Origin: CAWGCE01 sp964480915
Lineage (GTDB): Bacteria > Planctomycetota > Planctomycetia > Pirellulales > Pirellulaceae
DNA: 64,000 bases
Direction: 5' to 3'
Assembly: GCA_964480915.1 (NCBI GenBank)
Contig: CAYZRS010000024.1
Coordinates: forward strand, 1-64,000
The stretch's first letter is position 1. Each line of letters begins with the position of its first letter. Under the pieces are notes generated by a model. That model saw only the letters and a list, made by a program, of their open reading frames with translations, was not told the DNA's origin and searched no databases. Shown here in pieces: positions 26,802 through 36,091 of this stretch. The position numbers and the translations under genes were made by a program.

Positions 26802-27829
26802 TTGGCTTGAGGCTTCTCTAGCACCCAGCGAATGACCATGCCGCGTCCGTCTTGGAAATAGCGCCAAGATGCCGGGAAGAATGTGAGGTAACGGTTGTAG
26901 GTGCTCACATCGACGACCTTTAATGCCTCTTCCCGATGGGCGACCAGGTTGTCGAACCAAGCGCGCAGTGTGGGTCGGTAGTCGTGGATCGTCCGTTGTT
27001 TGACAACGAAACCGGCCGCTTCAAAGGCGTCCAGGTGCTTGCTGTAGGGCGAGCCAAGATGTCCGGGGAAGTAAATTTGCCCGCAGGCAATCGTGGCGAA
27101 CAGGCCCGCTTCGCCGCGGCAGAAGAAGTGTTTCACCAGTCGGCCGCCCGGTTTCATCGCGGCGTAGATTTTCTTCAGCGTAGGTAGCAACTCGTGCGGG
27201 CGAACGGCCTCCCAGGAGCCGATCGAGTAAACCTTGTCAAAAAACAGTTCGGGATAATCGCCCGTCACGAAATTCTTGAATTCGACATTGAACTGGTTGT
27301 GTTCCTCGTTGTGTCGGACCTGTTCGGACGAAAGTGTATAGCCGTATAGATTCTCGCGGTCTCCGGTCTGTTCAGCGATTCGTTGCAGCATCGCTCCCCA
27401 GCCGCAACCGAGATCGAGAATTTTCTCACCCGGCTGGGGATCGATCAGCTGCAAGAGAAAATCGGCTTTGTGCTGCTGGGCCTCTTCGATGGAATCATCC
27501 GGGGTGTGGAAGTCGGCGCAGGTGTAGAACATGTACCGCTTGTCGAGAAAGAGCTTGTAAAAGTCGTTCGAGACATCGTAGTGGTAAGCGATACCGACGA
27601 CGTGATCTTGGCGCATTTTTAGCGCTAGAATAAGTCGACGGAGGAACCGCGGCGGGTAGTTGTGAAGAAAAAATCTGAGCAGCGCCGGTGGTTCCTTCGT
27701 CAGTTCGCGCCAGACGTATTCAGGATCGATCGGTTGGGGCGAGCGGATCAGCGTCTGAATGTAGGCGTACGAGGGACCGTAGATCAGCAGTTCCAGCGGA
27801 AAGAGCAACAATCGTTTGAGGAGATTCAT
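26798..27829 (-). CDS. Cyclopropane-fatty-acyl-phospholipid synthase family methyltransferase
   Basis: 343 residues. AYHYDVSNDFYKLFLD and MFYTCADFHTPDDSIEEAQ correspond to the Cfa substrate region, and KILDLGCGWGAML is the SAM-binding motif. Family members methylate or cyclopropanate unsaturated acyl chains of membrane lipids. It is somewhat shorter than E. coli Cfa (382). True cyclopropanation is inferred only from family. It is convergent with thiG and divergent from the helicase gene. Confidence 0.85.
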   Translation of the reverse strand: MNLLKRLLLFPLELLIYGPSYAYIQTLIRSPQPIDPEYVWRELTKEPPALLRFFLHNYPPRFLRRLILALKMRQDHVVGIAYHYDVSNDFYKLFLDKRYMFYTCADFHTPDDSIEEAQQHKADFLLQLIDPQPGEKILDLGCGWGAMLQRIAEQTGDRENLYGYTLSSEQVRHNEEHNQFNVEFKNFVTGDYPELFFDKVYSIGSWEAVRPHELLPTLKKIYAAMKPGGRLVKHFFCRGEAGLFATIACGQIYFPGHLGSPYSKHLDAFEAAGFVVKQRTIHDYRPTLRAWFDNLVAHREEALKVVDVSTYNRYLTFFPASWRYFQDGRGMVIRWVLEKPQAN

Positions 27830-28074
27830 AGCAGCCTTCGAATCGCGCAGGGCGTGCCGCGCGGCGGCGACCGTGTTCGTGTCGCCAGTTTAGCGGGCCT
27901 CGAGTTGCCGGCAAGCTCGCCCCCCGTTCGCGATCGTTCGCATCGAATGGCGTCTCGGGTCACCCGATCAGGGCAGTCTCGCTTGTCGCTGCTGCGGTTA
28001 CGCTCTACGATCTTCCCAGAGTGTGGTTTTATTGCCGCGATATCGAGTCTTTTCCCTGCTGCCTGGGAGCCAAC

Positions 28075-30111
28075 GTGCCGTCGAAATTAACGCCCCAATC
28101 GATCCTCGGTCCTGACGGCCGAATTGCCGATCGGCTGCCCGCGTACGAATTTCGTCCGCAGCAGTTGGAAATGGCCGATCAGATTGCCAACGCAATCAAG
28201 CAGCGCCAACATCTGATCGTGGAAGCGGGAACGGGCGTCGGCAAGAGCTTTGCCTATCTCGTACCGGCGATCTTGGCCACCGCCGCTGGCGACGAAAATC
28301 AGGCTCCGCTCCGCCGCATTGTGATTTCGACTCACACGATCAGTTTGCAGGAACAGCTGCTCAACAAGGATGTGCCGTTTCTCAATAGTATCCTCCCTCT
28401 CGAGTTTTCCACGGTGCTGGTGAAAGGACGAGGCAACTACGTTAGCCGTCGCCGTCTAAAAGTCGCGGCGACGCGCGCCACCAGTTTGTTCTTCGATGCG
28501 GAAGAGAGCCAGCAATTCCAACAAATCAACAAATGGATTCGCGAGACGAATGACGGTTCCAAGAGCGACCTGTCTTTTAAGCCGTTGCATGGGGTCTGGG
28601 ACGAAATTGCCAGCGATCATGGCAATTGCATGGGGCGAAAATGCCCGACTTATAACGAATGCTTCTACTACCAATCACGCCAGCGGATTGCCAACGCGCA
28701 GGTCTTAATCGTTAACCACGCGCTGTTCTTTACCGACTTGGGATTGCGGGCGCGGGGGGCTCAGATCCTTCCTGATTACGACGCGGTAATTTTGGATGAA
28801 GCCCATACGATTCCCGGCGTTGCAGGTGACCATATGGGCATTGGTGTCTCGAATGGACAAGTCGAGTACATGCTACGGAAGCTCTACAACGAACGGACGA
28901 TGAAAGGACTGCTGGTCCACTACGATCTGAACCATCTTCAGAAAGCCGTTTCGATCTGTCGCGACACGGCTGATCATTTTTTCGATCAGGTGCACGCTTG
29001 GAGGTCTCGCATTGGGCCGGAAAATGGTCGCGTGATGGAACCGCTGAATGTCGAAAATCGTTTGAGCCACGCGTTGGGCGATTTGGCGCATCAGGTCGAG
29101 CAGGCAGGTCACCAGGTGAAGGCCGATACGGAAAAGCAAGATTTTAATTCTGCCGCGATGCGATTGCAGTCGATCGCTGAAGAGTTGGACGCTTGGATGC
29201 AACAAGACTTGTCCGACAGCGTTTACTGGATCGATGAGAAAGCGGGCCGCGGCAAGTTGCGCATCGGCTTGCATGCAAGTCCAGTCGATATTGGTCCGGT
29301 GCTCCGCGAGGAGCTGTTTCAGCGGATTTCGACCTGTGTGATGACCAGCGCCACGTTGGCGGTGGGGGGCGAAGCGAGTTTCGATTACTTCAAATCGCAA
29401 ATCGGACTGACGAAGTGCGATACAAAACAGCTGGGAAGTCCTTTCAATTATCGAGAGCAAGCCAAGTTGGTCCTCGTCCGAGGCATGCCTGACCCGGCCA
29501 AGGAAGCGGACGAATACAACCGACTCTGTGCCACGATGATCGAACGGCACGTGGCACGCTGTGATGGTCGAACGTTTGTGTTGTTTACCAGTTATCGGAT
29601 GCTGCAGGATGTGGCCAAGCGGATCACGCCTTGGTTGGCCGAGAATGACCTGCGACTGTTCAGTCAGGCGGACGGCATGCCGAGAACAAAGATGGTGGAG
29701 CAGTTTCGTGCGAATCCGCGTGGCGTGCTGCTCGGCACGGACAGTTTCTGGCAGGGGGTCGATGTTCCCGGCGATGCGTTGCAGTGCGTGATGATTACCA
29801 AATTGCCGTTCAGTGTTCCCGACCGCCCACTCCTGGCGGCGCGGCTGGAAGGCATCAAACGGGCCGGCGGAAACCCGTTCATGGACTATCAGGTTCCCGA
29901 AGCGATCATCAAACTGCGGCAGGGTTTCGGCCGGCTCATTCGCACTCAGCAGGATCGAGGGTCGGTCGTGCTGCTCGATCCGCGGGTCTATACGAAGCGG
30001 TATGGGCGGCTCTTTGTTGATTCGTTACCCGATTGTGAACTGGTCGAAGAGTTTGCCACGAGCGGCGAAGCGATTGGTGGTGACGGTTCGCATTCCCAAT
30101 TCGAGTTTTAA
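28075..30111 (+). CDS. DinG/XPD-type ATP-dependent DNA helicase
   Basis: 678 residues from GTG 28075, with GGGAG 5 bases upstream. Walker A is EAGTGVGKSFAYL near 49-60 and motif II is ILDEAHTIP near 240. Between them, four Fe-S-type cysteines fit the XPD/DinG cluster (GNCMGRKCPTYNEC near 181-195 plus neighbours). The C-terminal helicase motifs are TDSFWQGVDVPG and LRQGFGRLIRTQQDRG. It unwinds DNA or R-loop structures from 5' to 3', as known for the family. hisF follows 2 bases later. Confidence 0.9.
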   Translation: MPSKLTPQSILGPDGRIADRLPAYEFRPQQLEMADQIANAIKQRQHLIVEAGTGVGKSFAYLVPAILATAAGDENQAPLRRIVISTHTISLQEQLLNKDVPFLNSILPLEFSTVLVKGRGNYVSRRRLKVAATRATSLFFDAEESQQFQQINKWIRETNDGSKSDLSFKPLHGVWDEIASDHGNCMGRKCPTYNECFYYQSRQRIANAQVLIVNHALFFTDLGLRARGAQILPDYDAVILDEAHTIPGVAGDHMGIGVSNGQVEYMLRKLYNERTMKGLLVHYDLNHLQKAVSICRDTADHFFDQVHAWRSRIGPENGRVMEPLNVENRLSHALGDLAHQVEQAGHQVKADTEKQDFNSAAMRLQSIAEELDAWMQQDLSDSVYWIDEKAGRGKLRIGLHASPVDIGPVLREELFQRISTCVMTSATLAVGGEASFDYFKSQIGLTKCDTKQLGSPFNYREQAKLVLVRGMPDPAKEADEYNRLCATMIERHVARCDGRTFVLFTSYRMLQDVAKRITPWLAENDLRLFSQADGMPRTKMVEQFRANPRGVLLGTDSFWQGVDVPGDALQCVMITKLPFSVPDRPLLAARLEGIKRAGGNPFMDYQVPEAIIKLRQGFGRLIRTQQDRGSVVLLDPRVYTKRYGRLFVDSLPDCELVEEFATSGEAIGGDGSHSQFEF

Positions 30112-30113
30112 GC

Positions 30114-30890
30114 ATGCTGGCAAAACGAGTCATACCGTGTCTCGATGTGGCGGGCGGGCGAGTCGTCAAAGGAACTAAATTCGTCGATCTGCGCGATGCG
30201 GGCGATCCGGTCGAAGTGGCGGCCCAGTACGAGGCGGAAGGAGCCGACGAGCTGGTGTTTCTGGATATATCGGCGACGCACGAAGCGCGTGAGATCGTGC
30301 TTGAGGTGGTGCGTCGAACTGCCGAACAAGTCTTCATGCCGCTCACGGTGGGGGGCGGGATACGAAATCTGGAAGATATTCGAAAACTGTTGAATGCCGG
30401 TTGCGACAAGGTTTCGATCAATTCGGCGGCCTGCAAAGATCCCAATTTTGTGACTCGCGCCGCCGATCGCTTCGGCAGTCAATGCATCGTCGTAAACATA
30501 GACCCACTAAGGGTTCAGGATGCATTGGGCGAGCGATATGAGGTCCATGTGAGTGGCGGTCGAGTCCCCACCGGTCTGGAGGCCGTTTCCTGGGCGCAGC
30601 GGGTGGCCGATCTGGGGGCCGGTGAGATCGTCGTGACGAGCATGGATTGCGACGGGACGAAGGATGGGTACGATCTAGCTCTTACCGCCAGCGTGAGCGA
30701 GGCGGTTTCCGTGCCGGTCGTCGCCAGTGGCGGCGCAGGAAAACCGGAACATTTGGCGGATGCTGTTCAGCAAGGTAAAGCAGACGCAGCTTTGGCGGCA
30801 AGCATTTTTCACTTTGGCGAATACACAATTCGCGAAACGAAAGAGGTGATGGCCGCACGAGGCATTCCGGTACGACTCGATCCAAAGTGA
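30114..30890 (+). CDS. hisF: HisF, imidazole glycerol phosphate synthase cyclase subunit
   Basis: 258 residues, the standard HisF length. It starts MLAKRVIPCLDVAGGRVVKG, with the catalytic Asp in CLDV, and has FLDISAT, VGGGIRNLEDIRKLLNAGCD, SINSAA and SGGAGKPEHL, typical of the TIM barrel. With HisH it makes imidazole glycerol phosphate and AICAR. It stands outside a his operon and follows the helicase gene almost without spacing. Confidence 0.97.
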   Translation: MLAKRVIPCLDVAGGRVVKGTKFVDLRDAGDPVEVAAQYEAEGADELVFLDISATHEAREIVLEVVRRTAEQVFMPLTVGGGIRNLEDIRKLLNAGCDKVSINSAACKDPNFVTRAADRFGSQCIVVNIDPLRVQDALGERYEVHVSGGRVPTGLEAVSWAQRVADLGAGEIVVTSMDCDGTKDGYDLALTASVSEAVSVPVVASGGAGKPEHLADAVQQGKADAALAASIFHFGEYTIRETKEVMAARGIPVRLDPK

Positions 30891-31017
30891 TCAAGTCGGC
30901 TGCGGTAAGACTCTTAGGAAGGCTTTCATTTCGGACTCCGTGTAGGAGCGGGAAGCCACAGCGGCTCGAGCAAGGAACTGGCTCGGAATCACAACAGACA
31001 AGTTGGAGTAATGAGTT

Positions 31018-31434
31018 ATGAAGTTTCGAGTTTTCGGTTTGGTGGCACTCGTGGCCATGATGATTGGAACGAGTTCGGCCGACGCGCAGTGGTTGCGTGG
31101 TCGTCGCTGCTGTCAACCATCGTCTTGCTGTGCATCAGCAGACAATTGTGCAGCTTCATGTTCCCTGGCCGCACCCGTGGAATCGTGTTGCGCTATGGCC
31201 GCCCCGGTCGCCAGTTGTGGTTGCGCCACAGCTTGCGAGCCGTCTTGTGAGCAGCCTGTGGCTGCCTGTGGCTGCGAATCGTCTTGTGGGGCTACTTCGG
31301 TCGAAACATGTGGTTGCCAGTCGTCTTGTTGCGGCAGCGGCGCTGGAGGCCGTGGTGGGCGTCTTGGTGGCTTTGCACCCAAATTGATCGGCCCGGCGAT
31401 CAACATCACCTTGCAAAGTGTGCTGCGCCGATAA
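31018..31434 (+). CDS. Exported cysteine-rich protein, unknown function
   Basis: 138 residues from ATG 31018, with GGAG 9 bases upstream. A signal peptide (FRVFGLVALVAMMIGTSSADA) is followed by a mature part with about 19 cysteines, mostly as SCC, CGC and SCG units with Ala/Ser/Pro between (SCGCATACEPSCEQPVAACG). A Gly/Arg spacer (GGRGGRLGG) and a hydrophobic end follow. Disulfide cross-linking in the cell envelope is a reasonable inference, since planctomycete walls are described as cysteine-rich. No family is recognised. A strong terminator follows at once, so the gene is monocistronic. Confidence 0.7.
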   Translation: MKFRVFGLVALVAMMIGTSSADAQWLRGRRCCQPSSCCASADNCAASCSLAAPVESCCAMAAPVASCGCATACEPSCEQPVAACGCESSCGATSVETCGCQSSCCGSGAGGRGGRLGGFAPKLIGPAINITLQSVLRR

Positions 31435-31457
31435 CAAAAATAGCGTTGAATCTGGTG

Positions 31458-31496
31458 AAAAGCGGGTGTCGCCCTGATGGCGGCCCCGCTTTTTTT
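31458..31496 (+). terminator. Rho-independent terminator after the cysteine-rich gene
   Basis: A long hairpin (AAAAGCGGG...CCCGCTTTT with an inner GTCGCC/GGCGGC stem) is followed by a T run at 31490-31496. It separates the cysteine-rich gene from the PilT operon. Confidence 0.88.
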
Positions 31497-31617
31497 GCGA
31501 TAATGGAGGTTCTGCGGCGGATATGAGATAATGGAGTCGTCAGGCGATGTGGCGGCGCAGCCGGCGCTAACGGAGAGGGCTAGAAGGCACGAAGCAGAAC
31601 GGAGTGGAACAGGATTT

Positions 31618-32763
31618 ATGGCGACGACAGAGAAACCGGAAACAGATCTAACAGGCGATTTGCCCACGAAAGAAGTCGACAAATTATTTCGTGCGTTGGT
31701 CAAATTTGAGGGTAGCGATCTTCACTTGAAGGTCAGCAAACCGCCCATCATTCGCGTGAAGGGTTCGCTGCGTCCACTCGATCGAGAACCGATCGAGGAT
31801 GACGAAATGCAACGCATGTTGTGGCCGCTCATGAACGAGAAAGCGCGTGGTGATTTTCACAAGAACGGTGGCGCTGACTTTGCGCATGTCGTCGACGTCG
31901 ATGGCGACCTCTGGCGATTTCGTGTCAACATTTTGCAACAGATGGGGCACATGGGATTGGTGGCTCGCCGCGTAAGTAATTTCATCCCCGACTTCGAAGG
32001 GCTCTATCTGCCGCCGATCATGGAAGAGCTTTGCAAGTTTGAGCAAGGCATGGTTTTGCTGGCTGGTCCAACCGGTTCGGGCAAGACAACGACAATCGCT
32101 TCAATGTTGAATTGGGTCAATCGACATTATCGCAAACACATTTTGACATTAGAAGATCCTGTGGAGTTCGTTTACACGGATGACAAATGTCTCATTAACC
32201 AGCGCGAAGTAGGTCTCGACGTTGTCGATTTCATGAATGGCATGAAGCAGGCGGTTCGTGAAGATCCCGACATCATGCTGCTGGGAGAAATGCGTGATCA
32301 CGAGACGTTCTTGACTGCCATTCAAGCGGCAGAAACGGGACACCTTGTGTTTGGTACGATTCACGCATCGGGTGCTCCGGAGACGATTGGTCGTATTCTC
32401 GACCTGTTCCCGGAAGAAATGCACGCCTCGCTACGTAGTGCGATCGCGATGAATATGAAGGGTGTCGTGGCCCAGAAACTGTTGAAGTCATGCAAAGAGG
32501 GCGTGTCACGCGTACCGTGCGTCGAAATCATGACGATGAATTCAACGATTCAGAAACTGATTTTGGAAGCGAATGATTCGAAGTTAGCTGATGCAATCCG
32601 AATCGGTGAAGAATCGGGTATGCAAGATTTTACCCTGAGTCTCAAGAAGCTGCTTGATGCAGACCTAATTGACCGTCCGACGGCATTCGAAGTCGCTCCG
32701 AATAAGGAACAACTGAAAATGGCATTGAAGGGCATCGACGTGAAACAACCTGGGATCCTTTAA
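31618..32763 (+). CDS. PilT-type secretion/pilus ATPase, catalytic motifs intact
   Basis: 381 residues from ATG 31618, with AGGA just upstream; the frame is open earlier but unlike the family. Walker A GPTGSGKTTT is near 149, the Asp box LEDPVEF near 178, Walker B DPDIMLLGEMRD near 214-226 and the His box FGTIHAS near 246. This is the PilT/PilU class, which drives pilus retraction. Its stop codon overlaps the start of a degenerate PilB-like gene (A of ATG at 32763). No pilin, PilC or PilQ gene is present here. Cotranscription with three membrane-protein genes suggests a dedicated membrane machine. Confidence 0.9.
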   Translation: MATTEKPETDLTGDLPTKEVDKLFRALVKFEGSDLHLKVSKPPIIRVKGSLRPLDREPIEDDEMQRMLWPLMNEKARGDFHKNGGADFAHVVDVDGDLWRFRVNILQQMGHMGLVARRVSNFIPDFEGLYLPPIMEELCKFEQGMVLLAGPTGSGKTTTIASMLNWVNRHYRKHILTLEDPVEFVYTDDKCLINQREVGLDVVDFMNGMKQAVREDPDIMLLGEMRDHETFLTAIQAAETGHLVFGTIHASGAPETIGRILDLFPEEMHASLRSAIAMNMKGVVAQKLLKSCKEGVSRVPCVEIMTMNSTIQKLILEANDSKLADAIRIGEESGMQDFTLSLKKLLDADLIDRPTAFEVAPNKEQLKMALKGIDVKQPGIL

Positions 32764-34541
32764 TGTCGTTAAGAAGTACTTATCCGGACCGAATGTTCCG
32801 GCAATCCTTCACGCTACTCGCTGCCCTCCTATTGGTGACAGCGATTGGCGGCGAAGCTGTAGCGCAACAGTGGCCCGATTATCCGACCGCATCGCCGCAC
32901 GCGATTACGCGAGGGACGGGACACTATTTCAGTTGGATTAAGCTCGGGCTGCTATGGGGCCTCTACTTGCTGTGGGTGAAGGTGACCGACTGGGTGAGCC
33001 AAGACACGCAAGCGTACAAGCTGTCTCATTCGTTGTGGAATCCGGTCCTCTTTTTTCCTTTTCTCATCGGGCTGTTCGTGTTCGGACTGAGTGTGCCGAT
33101 GTTCGCAGTCGGATTCGGGATGACCGTACTCTCATTCGCCATTCCGGCGCTGGTTTACGTCATCCAGCGGAATCAGAAGTTAGAGCTTCACGAACGCGTG
33201 ATGACTCCGAGTCACCTACGCCACCTGATGGCGACCGGTCTGGGCGGAGTCGGTGTCAAAATGGCATCCGAAGCGAAGAAGTCGCATGAGAAGGGCGCAG
33301 CGGTCACGTTCAAGGCGGCCGGTGCGAATGATCAGTTGTCGCAAGCGAATCTGATCGAATCGAGGCAGTCACGCGGATTCGTACCGATGAAGGAGCTGAT
33401 TGCCAATGCCATCGACCACCGCGCGGAAAGAGTCATGCTGGATTACGGCGCCGAAGCGGTAACGACTCGGTACCAAGTCGACGGTGTCTGGCACGAAGCG
33501 GATGCGAAGGATCGCAGCGAAGGTGATGAGATCTTGTTCGCGCTGAAGAAAATGATGGACGGCAACCCGGCCGAGCGACGCAAGAAACAGGCCGGTATAT
33601 TCGAGGCGAAGTACAAGAAACACAACTACACCTGCAAGTTGACTTGTCAGGGTACGAAGACGGGGGAGCGAGTTGTCCTCTCATTCGCCGATACGAAGAT
33701 TCCTTTTGACACTTTGGCCGATGTGGGCATGCGCGAAAAAATGATCGCAGATTTGAAGACGATCATGCTTTCCGAGAAAGGACTGATTCTCTTTTGCTCT
33801 CTACCAGCAGGAGGACTAACGACCTCCTTGGCCGTATCGCTCATTTCCACCGATCGATTGCTCCGCGACTTCCTCGTGCTGCTCGAAGAAAACGAAACAT
33901 TCCCGGAAATTGAAAACGTCGATCCGACAAATTACGTGGCGAAAAATGGCGAGTCGCCGGAATCGGTCTTGCCTGGATTGATACGCAAACAGCCCGACGT
34001 TTTCGTGGCTCCTGTATTAACAAGCCCCGAAATGGCCCAGATTATTTGCAACATGGCCGGCGATGAGCAACTGATCTTCACAACCATCCGTGCCAAAGAG
34101 GGTGTCGAAGCGTTGTTGCGAGTGCTGATGATGAAGGTGAAGCCCGATTCGTTCGCCAAATCCGTTTTGGCCGTCGTGAACACTCGGTTGGTTCGCAAGC
34201 TGTGCGATAATTGTAAAGAAGAGTTCGAGCCGACGCCGGCGCTGCTTAAGAAGCTGGGCTTGCCCGCTGGACGTGTGGAAAGGCTCTATCGTCATCCCGA
34301 AAACCCGGAAGACGAATGTCCCGAATGTCATGGTGTCGGCTATCTGGGACGGACCGCCATTTTTGAGCTTGTTAAAATCGACAAGGGAATCCGCCAGGCG
34401 CTGATCAAGCAGCCCAAACTGGATGTACTGCGAAAGATGTCACGGGCGGCCGGCAATCGCACATTGCAGGAAGAGGGCATTGGAGTGGTCGTTAAAGGGA
34501 TCACGTCATTGCCAGAGTTAATGCGAGTTCTGAAACAATAA
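32763..34541 (+). CDS. Membrane-anchored PilB/GspE homologue with degenerate active site (pseudo-ATPase)
   Basis: 592 residues. The N-terminus has a signal-like segment (LLAALLLVTAIGGEAVA) and about three further membrane spans (58-75, 92-112, 115-135), not normal for cytosolic GspE/PilB. From about 200 on, a GspE-like N2 domain (VTTRYQVDGVWHEA) and ATPase domain follow. Walker A reads SLPAGGLTTS near 347, with Lys replaced by Leu. The Walker B region reads DVFVAPVLTSPE near 411, without the GEIRD block, and the His box reads TTIRAKEG. The zinc tetracysteine site (CDNC near 480, CPECHG near 519) is kept. It is probably a structural partner of the upstream PilT-type ATPase. Confidence 0.85.
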   Translation: MSLRSTYPDRMFRQSFTLLAALLLVTAIGGEAVAQQWPDYPTASPHAITRGTGHYFSWIKLGLLWGLYLLWVKVTDWVSQDTQAYKLSHSLWNPVLFFPFLIGLFVFGLSVPMFAVGFGMTVLSFAIPALVYVIQRNQKLELHERVMTPSHLRHLMATGLGGVGVKMASEAKKSHEKGAAVTFKAAGANDQLSQANLIESRQSRGFVPMKELIANAIDHRAERVMLDYGAEAVTTRYQVDGVWHEADAKDRSEGDEILFALKKMMDGNPAERRKKQAGIFEAKYKKHNYTCKLTCQGTKTGERVVLSFADTKIPFDTLADVGMREKMIADLKTIMLSEKGLILFCSLPAGGLTTSLAVSLISTDRLLRDFLVLLEENETFPEIENVDPTNYVAKNGESPESVLPGLIRKQPDVFVAPVLTSPEMAQIICNMAGDEQLIFTTIRAKEGVEALLRVLMMKVKPDSFAKSVLAVVNTRLVRKLCDNCKEEFEPTPALLKKLGLPAGRVERLYRHPENPEDECPECHGVGYLGRTAIFELVKIDKGIRQALIKQPKLDVLRKMSRAAGNRTLQEEGIGVVVKGITSLPELMRVLKQ

Positions 34542-34567
34542 TTGCGCCTGTCGGCGAAGGAAATAGA

Positions 34568-35194
34568 ATGCTGGGAATTGTCTTTATCGTCATCATTTTC
34601 GTCTGCGTGGCGATGATGTGGACCGAAGGGTGTTGGTCTAACGCGCTGTCGTTTGTGAATGTCGTGTTCGCTTCGATGGTTGCCATGAACGGATATGAAA
34701 TGTTGGCCGGCTACTTTGAAGGACAACTGCCGGGCTACACGCATGTTTGGGATTTCCTTTCGATTTGGGGCGTCTTTTGGCTCGCGATTGCCGTTTTGCG
34801 GGCCGTGACTGACGCCATTTCGAAACATCAAGTGCGGTTCAAAGCGCCTGTGGAAACGGCAGGCAACGCGTTGTTTGCTTTGGCTACGGCCTGGGTATTC
34901 GTTTGTTTCACTTGCGCGACGTTGCACATGGCACCTTTGGCTCAGACCGCTTTTCGCGGATCGTTTGCCAAAACACCCATGACGAACCACTTTTTCTTTT
35001 TGTCGCCAGACCGACTGTGGCTTGGATACACCCACTCCAGAACAAAAGAAGGTGGTGCCCTATACGGTGGGAAGCCTTTTGACAAAGATGGCGAGTTCTT
35101 AGTCAAATTCGCAGCACGACGTAAAGAGCTGGAAGAACATAACAAAGCTGAGGGAACAATCGGCGTGTCGACAAAGAAAAGCAGACGCAAATAA
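34568..35194 (+). CDS. CvpA-like four-span membrane protein
   Basis: 208 residues. Four hydrophobic segments occur in the first 130 residues (MLGIVFIVIIFVCVAMMW; LSFVNVVFASMVAMNGYEML; FLSIWGVFWLAIAVLRAV; AGNALFALATAWVFVCF), in the pattern of CvpA-family proteins. A soluble, charged C-terminal tail rich in Lys/Glu follows. AAGGAA lies before the ATG. It begins 26 bases after the pseudo-ATPase and is likely cotranscribed. CvpA assignment rests on topology and the run of small residues, not on a decisive motif. Confidence 0.55.
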   Translation: MLGIVFIVIIFVCVAMMWTEGCWSNALSFVNVVFASMVAMNGYEMLAGYFEGQLPGYTHVWDFLSIWGVFWLAIAVLRAVTDAISKHQVRFKAPVETAGNALFALATAWVFVCFTCATLHMAPLAQTAFRGSFAKTPMTNHFFFLSPDRLWLGYTHSRTKEGGALYGGKPFDKDGEFLVKFAARRKELEEHNKAEGTIGVSTKKSRRK

Positions 35195-35232
35195 CCGATG
35201 CCTTGCAACGTGCCGTTTCGACGAGGATCTAA

Positions 35233-35940
35233 ATGTTAATGGAAGGCGAAGTCGCCAGTGCATCCGGTGATGCCACGGAAATTGAGTACCGGAAGATAAG
35301 TCCGCTTGCGATCGTCACCGTCGGGTTGGGGTTGTGTTCGTCGCTCGTCTTGGCTCACGTGCTGATGTGGTGGTTGCCGATCGTTACGGCGCTGGTTGCG
35401 ACTGCCGCACTACGGTCGATTGACCGGAATCCGAGCGGCCTGACGGGAAAGCGATTAGCCATCGTGGGGCTCTGTCTCTCCCTTTTCTTCTTCGCTTGGG
35501 CTGTCAGCCGGCTCGTGATCAGTAATCGCGTGGCTAAAACTCAGGCGCAAGAAATCGCGTCCAAATGGCTGACGATCATCCGGGAAGGCGATTACTATCT
35601 GGCTCATCAGTGGGTCATCTCGACCTATCGTCGCCAACGTGGCAACGTCTCCTTGTCCGAGTTCTACAATAGCAATGCGGATGCGAAGAAAGACTTTTTG
35701 GCGTTCGATCGAAAAGTTGTCCAAGATGTGCTGAAGGGGTTTGATGACGGCGATCGATTTGAATTTCGCAAAGCTGGTGCCGTACGGGGGGACGATGCAA
35801 GGCGTGTGGTCGAAGTCTTCTTCGATGTTTACCCAGATGGGGGTGCTGCTCGACCGCTGAGCATACAGGTCGAACGTCGCGTTGATAGTGACATGGGCGT
35901 TGCGATGTGGCAGATCCTCTCTGCAGCAATCGCCGAATAG
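35233..35940 (+). CDS. Membrane protein, DUF4190-like N-terminal part with soluble C-terminal domain
   Basis: 235 residues, with GAGG 6 bases before ATG 35233. Two membrane regions (about 25-60 and 75-97) in the style ISPLAIVTVGLGLCSSL...LAIVGLCLSLFFF are followed by a domain of about 135 residues (KWLTIIREGDYYLAHQWVIS...) that lacks a known motif and resembles a small NTF2-like/DUF4864 stress domain only loosely. It is last in the run of four genes with the PilT-type ATPase. Confidence 0.6.
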   Translation: MLMEGEVASASGDATEIEYRKISPLAIVTVGLGLCSSLVLAHVLMWWLPIVTALVATAALRSIDRNPSGLTGKRLAIVGLCLSLFFFAWAVSRLVISNRVAKTQAQEIASKWLTIIREGDYYLAHQWVISTYRRQRGNVSLSEFYNSNADAKKDFLAFDRKVVQDVLKGFDDGDRFEFRKAGAVRGDDARRVVEVFFDVYPDGGAARPLSIQVERRVDSDMGVAMWQILSAAIAE

Positions 35941-36091
35941 GCGCATTCTTGAGACCTCTTGCCGCCCAGATAAAAGTTCACTGAAATCGCGCTCAATTCT
36001 TCGCCCTGATCGGCTATCATCGGGCCCTGGGGCTCACAGTCAGCCAGCCGGTAATCGACCGTGATGGCAATTATTCCGATGGAGTTATGCA

